Shown here: piece after piece, positions 1 to 7,584 of the stretch
How positions within the stretch are numbered: position 1 is the first letter of the stretch
Layout: the number at the start of each line of letters is the position of its first letter
NCBI RefSeq assembly: GCF_016862515.1
Contig: NZ_BONC01000032.1
Coordinates: forward strand, 34,095-98,094
Direction: 5' to 3'
DNA from: Asanoa iriomotensis
GTDB lineage: Bacteria > Actinomycetota > Actinomycetes > Mycobacteriales > Micromonosporaceae
Length of the DNA stretch: 64,000 nucleotides
Program-made: the position numbers and the translations under genes
The notes under the pieces: generated by a model
Database searches by the model: none
Told to the model about the DNA's origin: nothing
The model's input: the letters and a program-made list of their open reading frames with translations, nothing else

Positions 1-357
1 CCGCGCACGACTTGCGGCCGTGAAGTGCGCAGGCGTTAACCGGACAGCTGACCTCAGGATCTCGATGGGCAGCCGCGGATGCGCGTCGTACGCTGGCCCG
101 GTCCTCGCCCAAGGTGCGCTGGCTCCGGATGACCGCACCCGCAATCGGAGAGGGTGGCAGCCCGTTCAAGCCGGGCCGAGTCCGGGGGTCGCTCCGCTCA
201 CCGGAGCGGCCCCGAGCCCTCATCGCGGCATGATCGTGCGCCTGATCTCGCGGCAAGCAAACGTGCCGGTCGCGGCTGGACAGACATTTGCTGCTGGCAG
301 TCGGCGACTTTGCGGCGTCGGCCGACGACATTGTTCGTCATACCTACGATCGGTGCC
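1..357. other. Stretch without a recognisable gene
   Basis: No reading frame here reads like a protein; the overlapping open frames are arginine- and serine-rich translations typical of non-coding frames in high-GC DNA. The only structure noticed is a stretch at about 97-157 that recurs, in the same orientation, at about 20259-20318 (see the repeat entries). A promoter for the small membrane protein starting at 358 should lie in the last part, but no clear hexamers were seen. Confidence 0.4.
97..157 (+). repeat. Short dispersed repeat, copy A
   Basis: About 55-60 bases beginning near GCTGGCCCGGTCCTCGCCCA and running through CTCCGGATGACCGCACCCGC are nearly the same as 20259-20318, with a few substitutions. 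Both copies lie in gene-poor accessory stretches. Just upstream of copy A is GGCAGCCGCGGATG, and upstream of copy B is its reverse complement, CATCCGCGGCTGCC, so the flanks are related in inverted orientation. What the element does is unknown. Confidence 0.6.
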
Positions 358-618
358 ATGAACGAAGCGGCGTGGATCATCGTCGGGTCCCTGACCGCGA
401 TCCCCATATTCGTAGCTGTCCTTGCGCTGGCCCTGCGGCATCGAACAAAGGCGGGCGGGTCCGATCGAACGCTGAAGGCAGCGAGCCGCTCTATCCGCCA
501 GAGCGGACGCGATCAGCGTCGCCGGCGCAGGGGCAGCATCCGCGGCACGGGATACGGCGGAGACGACAGCCAGGGTTACAACGCAGGCGTGTCGAGCGAC
601 GGCGGTGGGACGCCCTGA
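358..618 (+). CDS. Small single-pass membrane protein, hypothetical
   Basis: An 86-residue protein starting at ATG 358. Residues about 4-27 form one hydrophobic helix (MNEAAWIIVGSLTAIPIFVA and on), followed by a basic, arginine-rich and then glycine/serine-rich tail. This is the usual look of a small actinobacterial membrane-anchored protein with a charged cytoplasmic tail. The start is chosen because it places the hydrophobic helix at the N-terminus; longer upstream starts add an implausible arginine-rich extension. No family is recognised. No neighbour on the same strand suggests a role. It may be a real small gene or a chance frame with a hydrophobic start. Confidence 0.4.
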   Translation: MNEAAWIIVGSLTAIPIFVAVLALALRHRTKAGGSDRTLKAASRSIRQSGRDQRRRRRGSIRGTGYGGDDSQGYNAGVSSDGGGTP

Positions 619-817
619 ATCACTGTGGACCCGCCGGGATTACAACGTGGTCGAGGCGAGTGCAGATCGCGGCAAATGAGGATGCCGCGCCCGGCAGGAG
701 ACGTTATGGAGTTGGTCAGCTCGTCACCGTATTGCTGTCGCGCTGGAGTCTCGGTGGGCGTGTGGTCGCGATCAAGCGAAACGCTGCTGTACCGACCGGA
801 TCAAGGTGCTGGCGCCA

Positions 818-1894
818 CTACAGCCGCTTGCAAATTAACCCGCCGGGTTCGCCGCGGATCATGATCTCCTGGCCTGGGAGCGCTTCGTACAGCTCGCTCA
901 TGGCCTCGACGGTGCCGGCGGCCTTGCAGTGGGCGCCGTCGGGTTCGGTATGGATGAGGTACGCGGTGGGGCACTCGCAGACCCTGCCGAACGCGTAGAA
1001 CCGTCCGCGCATCGCCTCGTGGACCAGCGTCATGGGGTAGAACACGACGTGTTTGCCGCAGATCGTGGGTAACTCGACCAAGTCCCCGACGGCCTCGCTG
1101 GCCGGGAGCTCCGTGGCCGGTTTCCACGGGCCGAGCCTGATGAACGGCTCTGTGGAGCGCAGGTCGCTGGCACCGGCGAATGCGAGAAACGCGGTGTCAT
1201 CGACCGGGGTGCCGTGCGGCCAGACGACCGGGGTCGCCGCCGGCCAGAGTTGCGGGAGTTGTTGGCGGGTCGTGGCCTTGCAGGCTAGGGCTTCGGCGGT
1301 AAATCGAACGCCGTGCAGCAAGAGCTGGCCGAGCACAATGGTGGTGGCGTAGCCCTGGGGCGCGTCGGGCTTGGGCAGACCGTCAACGGAGACCGTGATC
1401 GGCGTTACCCAGGTGGCAGCGAGCCGGCGCCGCCCGGCATACCTGCCGATCCAACACTGGCTGGTAGGCAGGGGCACCTTCTGGTCGCGCAGATTCCACA
1501 GACGGTGGTACTCGGACGGCGGAAGGCCGTAGCCAGCGTCGCGTTCCTTCTCCGAGGACACCAGCATCGCGGTGAGCGCGGTCTTCTGTAGCCACGCCGC
1601 CGCCGGGCCGGCGTCCTCGGCACTGATGTGGCCGGCGTTGCCGAGGATGAACGGTGTCAGTGTGCGCTTGGCGACGATTTCGAGGCGGCTCATCCAGCCG
1701 TTGTTGCACGGCCCGCAGATGCCGACGGTCTGCCGAAACGGGGGCCGGACGCCAAGGTCTCGCCCGATGCGGTTGAGTGGCCCGGTCACGTGTGGGGCGG
1801 GCCGCAGGTCGAGCCCAATGGTCGAGAGCCAGTCGCCAAGAACGTGCTCCTGGGTGAGTTTGCCGGTGAAGCCACAGAAGGCGCACTTACCCAT
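818..1894 (-). CDS. HNH-like zinc-binding protein
   Basis: A 358-residue protein. The N-terminus carries two zinc-knuckle pairs, C4-x2-C7 (CAFCG) and C60-x2-C63 (CGPCNNGWM), with E16-H17 between them (TQEHV). This spacing, with CNNGW after the second pair, resembles HNH-nuclease-type folds, with H17 and N64/N65 as candidate active-site residues. The remaining 280 residues have no motif I can name. The start at 1894 is supported by an AAGGGC-type ribosome site just upstream and by placing the first knuckle at the N-terminus; the frame runs further upstream, but that part is arginine-rich and unlike protein. It stands alone, between a gene-free stretch and the small membrane protein. It could be a restriction-type or homing-type nuclease or merely a zinc-binding protein; nuclease activity is an inference. 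Confidence 0.7.
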   Translation of the reverse strand: MGKCAFCGFTGKLTQEHVLGDWLSTIGLDLRPAPHVTGPLNRIGRDLGVRPPFRQTVGICGPCNNGWMSRLEIVAKRTLTPFILGNAGHISAEDAGPAAAWLQKTALTAMLVSSEKERDAGYGLPPSEYHRLWNLRDQKVPLPTSQCWIGRYAGRRRLAATWVTPITVSVDGLPKPDAPQGYATTIVLGQLLLHGVRFTAEALACKATTRQQLPQLWPAATPVVWPHGTPVDDTAFLAFAGASDLRSTEPFIRLGPWKPATELPASEAVGDLVELPTICGKHVVFYPMTLVHEAMRGRFYAFGRVCECPTAYLIHTEPDGAHCKAAGTVEAMSELYEALPGQEIMIRGEPGGLICKRL

Positions 1895-2281
1895 AGCTTT
1901 GCCCTTCACTCGTCGGACGCCGTGCCAGTGCCGCCTATGACCGACACGACGGTCAGCTGGCTCACGCCGGCGGCCGTTTCGCCGGGTGGGCGGGAGAATC
2001 GACCTCGAGTATGCGCCGACGGTGACGGCGTCGGTGTACAGATTCGGTGCAGTACCAGGTGCGCCAAATGTGCAGGGGCCAGACCGGATAGGAGTCGGGA
2101 ACGCTGCAAGGCGGCCGCTAGGGTGACGCACGTCGGGTCACTCACGATGGATAATCGGCAGATCGAGAGGCCGCGCGGATCGCGGCATGAGCGGATGCAG
2201 CGCGATCGACAGCCGGCCCACGCGAGGCGGGGTCACAAAACGTCGATCAAGTGGGTGATCATTGGGGCGTACGATCGCCCC
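1895..2281. other. Intergenic stretch between divergent genes
   Basis: These 387 bases separate the HNH-like gene (leftward) from the DUF2809 gene (rightward) and should hold both promoters. No convincing gene, tRNA, long inverted repeat or consensus promoter was found. Confidence 0.4.
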
Positions 2282-2707
2282 ATGCCATCCAGGTTCCGGC
2301 GGTTTCGGCTGCTGATGCTGGCCGCCATGGCCGGCTTCCTGGCCGTCGCGCTGGCTATCCGCGCCATCCGCGTCGGTGCGCTGGACAGCACGGGAGTGCT
2401 GGAGCAGTATTCCGGAACCGCCCTCTACGGATCGATGTGCTACGTCGGTCTTCTCGCCGTATGGCCACGACTGCGACCGCTACCAACCGGTGTGATCGCA
2501 TTGACATGGTGTTGGGCGATGGAATTGTTTCAGCTGACCGGCGTGCCGGCTGAGCTATCGGACCGCAGCCTCTTGTCCCGGTTGGTGCTGGGCATTCAGT
2601 TCGACCTGATCGACGTTCTCTGGTACCCGGTCGGCATCGCACCGCTCATCGCGCTGCACCACGCCCTACGGTGCCGGACACCGGCGAGCAACCCAACCTC
2701 GTCCTGA
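2282..2707 (+). CDS. DUF2809 family membrane protein
   Basis: A 141-residue integral membrane protein, close to the usual length for DUF2809. Hydrophobic segments lie at roughly residues 9-27, 45-62, 68-88 and 112-130. The middle carries the family-like stretch WAMELFQLTGVPAEL (E/F-Q near the third helix) and the end FDLIDVLWYPVGI, as in other DUF2809 proteins. The function of the family is unknown. ATG 2282 is the first start that gives a basic N-terminus (MPSRFRRFR) before the first helix; the frame is open far upstream but without membrane-protein character. No operon partner is evident. Confidence 0.75.
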   Translation: MPSRFRRFRLLMLAAMAGFLAVALAIRAIRVGALDSTGVLEQYSGTALYGSMCYVGLLAVWPRLRPLPTGVIALTWCWAMELFQLTGVPAELSDRSLLSRLVLGIQFDLIDVLWYPVGIAPLIALHHALRCRTPASNPTSS

Positions 2708-2844
2708 TGGACTGCCTTTAATTCCGCAATCTTCGGGTGGGAGCGCAGAGTTCACCTCCGCCGCGAGCACCACGCTCTACGGCGACCGTCTCGTCAACGC
2801 GGGCGTATACATCCGCTCGGGTGGCGGCATGACAGTATGCCGGC

Positions 2845-3153
2845 GTGCCTGACGATTTGGTCGTTGGGTAACTCTGGTGGGATCTGCAGGCTCCCTGCGA
2901 CGCCGAGCAGCAGCAGGCCCGAACGGTCACACACGAACTGCTCCGCGAAAGGTATCGACCGGCCATCCGTTGTACGGCCTGGCCTTCACTGTCGTGGCAC
3001 GATCCAAGGCACGCGACGACGTGCTGGTCAGGATCGGTGACCGATAGGCTGATTCATCTGACTTGGAGCGGGAAGCCAGAGAGCGCGCCGTGGCCGACGT
3101 GCACCTTGTTCGATTCGTCCAGCGACGTTGAGCGCGCCACGGTGCTCGATTGA
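2845..3153 (+). pseudogene. Decayed gene for a small hypothetical protein (stop plus frameshifts)
   Basis: Three coherent pieces lie in order in different frames. From GTG 2845 the frame reads VPDDLVVG then stops at 2869. The same frame continues from 2872 with LWWDLQAPCDAEQQQARTV and HELLRE. From 2961 the sense moves to the next frame (GHPLYGLAFTVVARSKARDD, then VLVRIGDR and a stop at 3045). It then returns to the first frame with LIHLTWSGKPESAPWPTC and TLFDSSSDVERAT up to the stop at 3151. The HPLYG, ARDDVL, HLTW and PWP blocks resemble a family of small, roughly 100-residue hypothetical proteins in actinomycetes, recalled from memory only. One nonsense change and two compensating frameshifts would explain it. 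The original function is unknown. Confidence 0.65.
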
Positions 3154-3204
3154 CAGCCGGCTGCACGCTCAGGTTCGGACCGTTGGGCGGTACGGTCGCA
3201 CGTC

Positions 3205-3963
3205 GTGGAGACTTCGCCATTTGGTGTTCGGCTGCGGCGCCTGCTGTCGCACCGTCGTCCGACCGTCGCGACGTCGATCGAGCACATGCAAGCCGTCCTG
3301 GCTAGGGACGCTGGTGTGTCCACCGCGACGCTTGCTGCCGTGGTTGAGCACGGCGCGGTGCCGAGCCCAAGCCTCGTCCGGAAACTGGCACCAGCGCTCG
3401 ATATCCACACCGCCGACCTGTTCGTCATCGCTGGGATGCCGATGCCCGACGACCTCGCCTCGGCGTGGCCGACGTCGCCTTGGGACGTGGGCTCACTCGT
3501 TCATCAAGCCATCAGGATGAACGCCGATCAGCGCAGCCGGTTGGAGGCGCTCATCACGTCGCTGCCAGTGCAGCCGCGTACCGGGTCCGCGCCGGGCGAC
3601 GACTACCCGGACACCCCTGGAGCGCTGCTACTGCGCCTCCTCCGCAACCGCAACATCCGTCCGTACTGCGCGCGGATTCTCTATGCGGTCGGCGGCGGCC
3701 CGTACGTCTCCGAGTCCACCGTTGCGGGATTGGGCTCGGGCCGGGTCGTGATCACCCCGCAGTACGTGACGGCGTTCGCTCACCTGCTCGGCTACCGGCC
3801 CGGAGACATGGTCGCGCTGACCGGAGTCGGCCCGGTCGTCGACGATGCGAAAACACACCCGGCGAGCGTGGAGATCGCGACGCTGGCCTGGCAGGCACGG
3901 GGTCTCAGCAGCGACCAGCTGGCCGAAGTCATGGCCGCGGCCCGGACCATCCGCAGCGCCTGA
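3205..3963 (+). CDS. XRE-like helix-turn-helix protein
   Basis: A 252-residue soluble protein read from GTG 3205. The first 75 residues (FGVRLRRLLSHRR ... MQAVLARDAGVSTATLAAVV ... LVRKLAPALDIHTADLFVIA) look like a lambda-repressor-type helix-turn-helix, and the part after residue 130 (GALLLRLLRNRNIRPYCARI ... STVAGLGSGRVVITPQYVTA ... LLGYRPGDMVALTGV) looks like a second one. Such double Cro/C1-like proteins occur in actinomycetes as regulators of unknown targets. There is no signal peptide or membrane segment. The gene sits alone between a decayed gene and a gene-free stretch, so no target can be inferred. DNA binding is likely but not shown. Confidence 0.65.
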   Translation: METSPFGVRLRRLLSHRRPTVATSIEHMQAVLARDAGVSTATLAAVVEHGAVPSPSLVRKLAPALDIHTADLFVIAGMPMPDDLASAWPTSPWDVGSLVHQAIRMNADQRSRLEALITSLPVQPRTGSAPGDDYPDTPGALLLRLLRNRNIRPYCARILYAVGGGPYVSESTVAGLGSGRVVITPQYVTAFAHLLGYRPGDMVALTGVGPVVDDAKTHPASVEIATLAWQARGLSSDQLAEVMAAARTIRSA

Positions 3964-4327
3964 AACTCGCCGGGATCCGATGCCCTCAATTCGGCACGAG
4001 CAGATGTAGCGACACGCAGGGAGTAAGCCCAAGATCCGACAGGCACCGAGTTGGGTGGCGCAACGAGTCGTTCTCTGCGGGCCGCCGCACGGCGCACGTC
4101 GCCGAGGACGCGGTGATGGCTTGCCGGGGTGGCCAGGGCAGGGAGACCGGCGAGCACGGGCACGGGCGGGTTGCGTCAGAGGACTCGCGGAGTCGGGATC
4201 AGCGCCGGAGCCACAGCAGCCCGGCGTTGATGTCGGTGTGCGTTCTGATCAGCGTCGATCCGCGGCTCGACAACCGTGCCTGTGGCGCGGCCCTACCACG
4301 CCGAAACGGGCCTGTGCGAACCAACCG
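3964..4327. other. Stretch without a recognisable gene
   Basis: About 360 bases between the XRE-like gene and the tRNA-Val terminator. No frame reads like a known protein and no strong inverted repeat was noticed. It may be debris of a lost gene. Confidence 0.35.
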
Positions 4328-4373
4328 AAAACGCGGTCTGATCAGGGCTTTGCCGCCTTCACAGACCGCGTTT
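4328..4373 (-). terminator. Intrinsic terminator of tRNA-Val
   Basis: A 12-bp perfect inverted repeat, AAACGCGGTCTG (4329-4340) and CAGACCGCGTTT (4362-4373), with a 21-base loop. Read leftward, the stem is followed by a TTTT run, so it fits a rho-independent terminator for the leftward tRNA gene 17 bases away. Confidence 0.75.
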
Positions 4374-4389
4374 GGGTACGCGTTTCGGG

Positions 4390-4461
4390 TGGGCGCGGCA
4401 GGGTTCGAACCTGCGGCTTCTCGCTTGTAAGGCGAGTGCTCTACCGCTGAGCTACGCGCCC
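4390..4461 (-). tRNA. tRNA-Val, anticodon UAC
   Basis: A 72-base tRNA read leftward. The acceptor arms are GGGCGCG and CGCGCCC with discriminator A, the anticodon stem-loop is CTCGC-CTTACAA-GCGAG (anticodon TAC) and the T arm is GCAGG-TTCGAAC-CCTGC. CCA is not encoded. It is nearly the same as the second copy at 14897-14968, which faces the other way; the copies differ at one D-loop base, in the variable loop and at the last T-loop base. Confidence 0.93.
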
Positions 4462-4553
4462 GTGCGTTGCCTTACGGTAACGGTTCCCGTCAATAGGCCC
4501 GGCTTCGTTTGCATGGGCTTTGCCTGCTGCGGCCCGTCCCTAGCGTCCCGCGG

Positions 4554-5117
4554 ATGGACCTGTTCGTGCGCACCGCGCGCGCCGCGGACTCGCTGTCGAG
4601 TTGGCTGCGGCGGATGACCTTCAAGGACCTGTTGCCGCACCAGGTGGTGGCGGAGATCCGTCGGCATGTCGTGGCCTGGGCCGGCGCGCACGGTTGGCCG
4701 GTGACCGCCGACCTCGTCTGTTCGCGGACCGATGCCCCGCCGATCGCCATCGCGATCGGGGACGACGAGCCATCCGCGGCCGGCGCGGTCGTGTTGCGGG
4801 TGCGCTGGCGGGATTCCCGCGAATTGGTCCCAGCACCCATCGGCCTCGTCACCGTCGTGACGACGAGCCGGGTGGTCGACGGCCTCCGGCGTTACTCGGC
4901 GAAGCGGTCCTGCCGCGCCAGGACGAGGCAAGGTCGCCTGTGCCCGGTCGGCCCGCGCTCGTCCGGCTTGTGCCACCTCCACGATCCGAAGGTCCAGTGC
5001 GGAGCCACCAAACGCGACGGCAGCCGCTGCACGGCCCCGACGGGCGGCGTCCGTTGCACCAACCACCGTGGGCGATCGGCCACCCAGCCAGGAGACGCCA
5101 TGTTCGAACTGGACTGA
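4554..5117 (+). CDS. Hypothetical protein with two C-terminal zinc knuckles
   Basis: A 187-residue protein. Residues 1-110 form an alpha/beta region of unknown type. The C-terminal third holds two tandem copies of a zinc-knuckle-like motif: C120-x9-C130-x9-C140-x2-H143 and C149-x9-C159-x8-C168-x2-H171, each with a T/R-x-x-G-x-x-C core (CRARTRQGRLC and CGATKRDGSRC). Such C-x9-C-x(8-9)-C-x2-H units bind zinc in several small actinobacterial and phage proteins. ATG 4554 is chosen over the upstream in-frame ATG 4509 because the latter adds a cysteine-rich leader lying close to the tRNA gene. The gene ends 32 bases before the next. Its function is unknown; nucleic-acid binding is a guess from the basic knuckles. 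Confidence 0.65.
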   Translation: MDLFVRTARAADSLSSWLRRMTFKDLLPHQVVAEIRRHVVAWAGAHGWPVTADLVCSRTDAPPIAIAIGDDEPSAAGAVVLRVRWRDSRELVPAPIGLVTVVTTSRVVDGLRRYSAKRSCRARTRQGRLCPVGPRSSGLCHLHDPKVQCGATKRDGSRCTAPTGGVRCTNHRGRSATQPGDAMFELD

Positions 5118-5149
5118 CGCAGAACGGGGTTGGTCGCTACGGTTCGCTC

Positions 5150-5527
5150 GTGGACGACATCCTGGGAGACGACCCGCTCGTCGACGGCATGACCATCGCT
5201 GTGCGCTACCGCCGCGACTTCGTCGTCACCGACGCCGCGCGGTTCCTGGCGACCGCGCGCCGGCACTATCGCGACCTCCACCCGGAGGCGACGGAGGCCG
5301 AGGCCGAGGAACAGGTGACCGCCGCCGCCGACGCGATCTACGTGCTCCTGGAACACGCCGGCCTGATCGGCGACGCCGCCGACGCCCGCCTGGCGGAGCA
5401 CGGCGACGCCGGCCTGCGGCTGGGCGGTTGGCGCTCGCAGGTGACGTTCGACGAGCCGGAACCCCTGCGCGCCGGCTACGACTGCCTACGCACCGGCGAC
5501 GTGTTCGCGCTGCCCGCGGATCGCTAG
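5150..5527 (+). CDS. Hypothetical acidic protein
   Basis: A 125-residue soluble, acidic protein starting at GTG 5150. It has an amphipathic stretch around residues 25-65 (ARRHYRDLHPEATEAEAEEQ) and no cysteine cluster, signal peptide or membrane helix. It follows the zinc-knuckle gene on the same strand by 32 bases, so the two may be co-transcribed. Its last four bases overlap the end of the convergent gene at 5524-5844. I do not recognise the family. Confidence 0.55.
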   Translation: MDDILGDDPLVDGMTIAVRYRRDFVVTDAARFLATARRHYRDLHPEATEAEAEEQVTAAADAIYVLLEHAGLIGDAADARLAEHGDAGLRLGGWRSQVTFDEPEPLRAGYDCLRTGDVFALPADR

Positions 5528-5844
5528 CGCGCGAACTCCGGATAGACGCGGGCGATCAGCGACGGGTCCCGCAGGCCACGCTGGAAGCTCTCCCAGGCCA
5601 CAGGGTCCTTGTCGGCGGGCGGGCAGTTCTCGGCGATGCCGGACGACGCCCGCACCAGCCCGCCACCCGTCCGGTCGTGGGCAAGCTCGGCGTCGTCGGC
5701 CGAAAGCCCGAACTCGGCACCGAGCACCGCCTCGACCTCCTCCTCGGCGGCCTTCCTGAGCATCAACGACAGCGTCACGTCGACCAGCTCAGCAACCGTC
5801 CGACCCGACGGCAGCGCAATCGACAGATCGTCAGTCCAGTCCAT
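5524..5844 (-). CDS. Hypothetical small protein
   Basis: A 106-residue protein read leftward from ATG 5844. It begins MDWTDDLSIALPSGRTVAEL, contains an acidic helix (RKAAEEEVEAVLGAEFGL) and ends near DPSLIARVYPEFAR. It is soluble with one cysteine. It is convergent with the previous gene with a 4-base overlap. The family and function are not recognised. Confidence 0.5.
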   Translation of the reverse strand: MDWTDDLSIALPSGRTVAELVDVTLSLMLRKAAEEEVEAVLGAEFGLSADDAELAHDRTGGGLVRASSGIAENCPPADKDPVAWESFQRGLRDPSLIARVYPEFAR

Positions 5845-5890
5845 CCAAACCCTCCCGCTTCAGCCCAGCACGGTAGCGGTCGTCGGGAAG

Positions 5891-5910
5891 GGCGCCCCAC
5901 AAGGGGCGCC
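5891..5910. repeat. GC-rich hairpin, terminator-like, in an upstream region
   Basis: GGCGCCCC (5891-5898) and GGGGCGCC (5903-5910) form a perfect stem with a 4-base loop. The core is the same as in the terminator at 8116-8142, but here it lies between two divergent genes, where no transcript from a visible gene should end. It may be the left-over terminator of a lost gene. Confidence 0.5.
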
Positions 5911-5988
5911 GGCGCACTCGCGCCGTTGATATGAGAAGTCGCCGCTCGGACGATGCGCTCTCGCGATCGAGCCGGACAATATTGATGG

Positions 5989-7527
5989 ATGGCGCTGCGA
6001 GATCGTTGGTCGCCGGGCCGGCACCCGGCACATCGCAGCTCGCTGCGGTGGCTGATCGCACGCGCGCCGGCGTGGATCGCGGTCTGTGGACTGCTCGCGG
6101 TGGTCGTATTGTCCGCCACCTGCGCGTCGGTCGCGCTGATCTGGACGAGCTCCTCAATGGACTTCGAGGCCGCGACCGCCATCCGGCTGTTCTTCACCGT
6201 CGGCGCGGCAATCATGGGGGTGATGGACTTCCCGGCCGAGCCGGCCAACTTCTATCACGCCGTCATCGCCTTCATTTGTGCGATTCTCAGCGTGCTGCTG
6301 CCGGCCCTCGTCCTGGGCATCGTCCTCGTCAGGATATTCACCGTCCGGATCTTCAAATGGCGCGCGACCATCAGCCTGATCCGCGGTTCCGAGGTCGACG
6401 ACGAGACGCACCGCCTGATCAAGAACGACCGGCAGATGATTATCGCGGTGCGCTGGTACAAGATCCCGCGACAGTTGGTGATTTCGAACCTTCTTGCCGA
6501 GGCCTTTCTCAACTACAGAACCGTGTCGCGGGTCGACGGCAGCGTCGTGCACCGCACCGAACGGCTGCGGGTCCTCGGTCCACCTGACCAGCCGACGTAC
6601 GGCAGGACCTTTCCCCGCGTCTGGACGGGTATGCCACTGACCTTGTGGATCCCGGTCGACGCCGAGATGGACGCGGGCAGGTTGGTGGAGATCCAGGGTC
6701 GCGGCCTGCGCGGAGTGAGTTCGCCGGGATTACTGGTTCGGTTGACCGGAAAGACGGTAGGGTTCACGACCGATATCATCGACGAGAAGTGGTACAGCAC
6801 CGAACACGACGTCCAACTCGGACGTTTCGCGCCGGTCCACCCCGCAGTTGAATCGAGGAAAGACGTGATCGCCGCTAATTGGCGCGGGTGGGAGCACTTC
6901 GGGGAGCCGGCCCGATACGCGGTCTTCGGATATGGCTCGCTCGCCCATCCCAACACGATCCGGCAGTTGTGTGGTGCCGTCGAGCGCGACAAGAACTTCT
7001 TCATCGCGGAGCTAAGCGACTGGAGACGATCCTGGACGGTCTGCACGGACAACACGGATCGGAGCCGATCTGTCGCCTACTTCGAACCCGACTCCGACAA
7101 CCGCATCGACGGGCAGATCCTGTTCCTCAACCTCGTGCGCGAGAAAGCATCCAGCGTTCGGGGTGTGGTTCTTCTCGTCCAGTCCGACGCGTTGGCTTAT
7201 CTCGACGACCGCGAAGGCAACTACGACCGGGTTGACGTGACGTCGAGTGTGGATCTGTCCGGCGTGGCCGACGAGCTCAAGCCCGACGTGGTCTGGGCCT
7301 ACGTCGGCAAGGAATCCGCGGTCCGTCAAGCCAACCGCGGGATCGTGCGGCGATCGGCGGTCATCTGGCGGCCCTACCTCGATCGACTCAGCGACGCTTT
7401 CGCGCAGCATGACAACCTGCTGGAGACCTTCCAGCGCGAACCGCTTCCGCCTGACGTGCGGGTCGTCGACCTCGACAGACGAAAGCGAGACCAGCCGGCT
7501 GACCCGTACGCCGACGCGCCGCGATAA
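5989..7527 (+). CDS. Two-helix channel-like membrane protein fused to a GGCT-like domain
   Basis: A 512-residue protein. Hydrophobic helices lie at about 28-52 and 88-118, with a short re-entrant-like stretch between them (residues 62-82, RLFFTVGAAIMGVMDFPAEP). The layout helix, pore-like loop, helix with G110 and then R120 recalls two-helix potassium channels, but the selectivity signature TVGYG is absent (TVGAA and MGVMDF instead). Residues 120-275 are beta-rich and weakly recall the cytoplasmic domain of Kir channels (NLLAEAFLNYRTV ... MPLTLWIPVD). Residues 308-465 match the gamma-glutamylcyclotransferase fold: F313-GYGSL318, RGVVLLV at 391-397 and LDDREGNYDR at 405-414, where E409 aligns with the family's catalytic glutamate. 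The GGCT assignment is fairly firm and the channel assignment is an inference. It could be a sensor in which a ligand or enzyme domain gates a pore. It stands alone, 144 bases from a divergent hypothetical gene. Confidence 0.6.
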   Translation: MALRDRWSPGRHPAHRSSLRWLIARAPAWIAVCGLLAVVVLSATCASVALIWTSSSMDFEAATAIRLFFTVGAAIMGVMDFPAEPANFYHAVIAFICAILSVLLPALVLGIVLVRIFTVRIFKWRATISLIRGSEVDDETHRLIKNDRQMIIAVRWYKIPRQLVISNLLAEAFLNYRTVSRVDGSVVHRTERLRVLGPPDQPTYGRTFPRVWTGMPLTLWIPVDAEMDAGRLVEIQGRGLRGVSSPGLLVRLTGKTVGFTTDIIDEKWYSTEHDVQLGRFAPVHPAVESRKDVIAANWRGWEHFGEPARYAVFGYGSLAHPNTIRQLCGAVERDKNFFIAELSDWRRSWTVCTDNTDRSRSVAYFEPDSDNRIDGQILFLNLVREKASSVRGVVLLVQSDALAYLDDREGNYDRVDVTSSVDLSGVADELKPDVVWAYVGKESAVRQANRGIVRRSAVIWRPYLDRLSDAFAQHDNLLETFQREPLPPDVRVVDLDRRKRDQPADPYADAPR

Positions 7528-7584
7528 TCCTTGATCGGTCGGACGGTCTTGATCGTTGTCGGGTCCGCTGGTTGGCTGGCCCGC

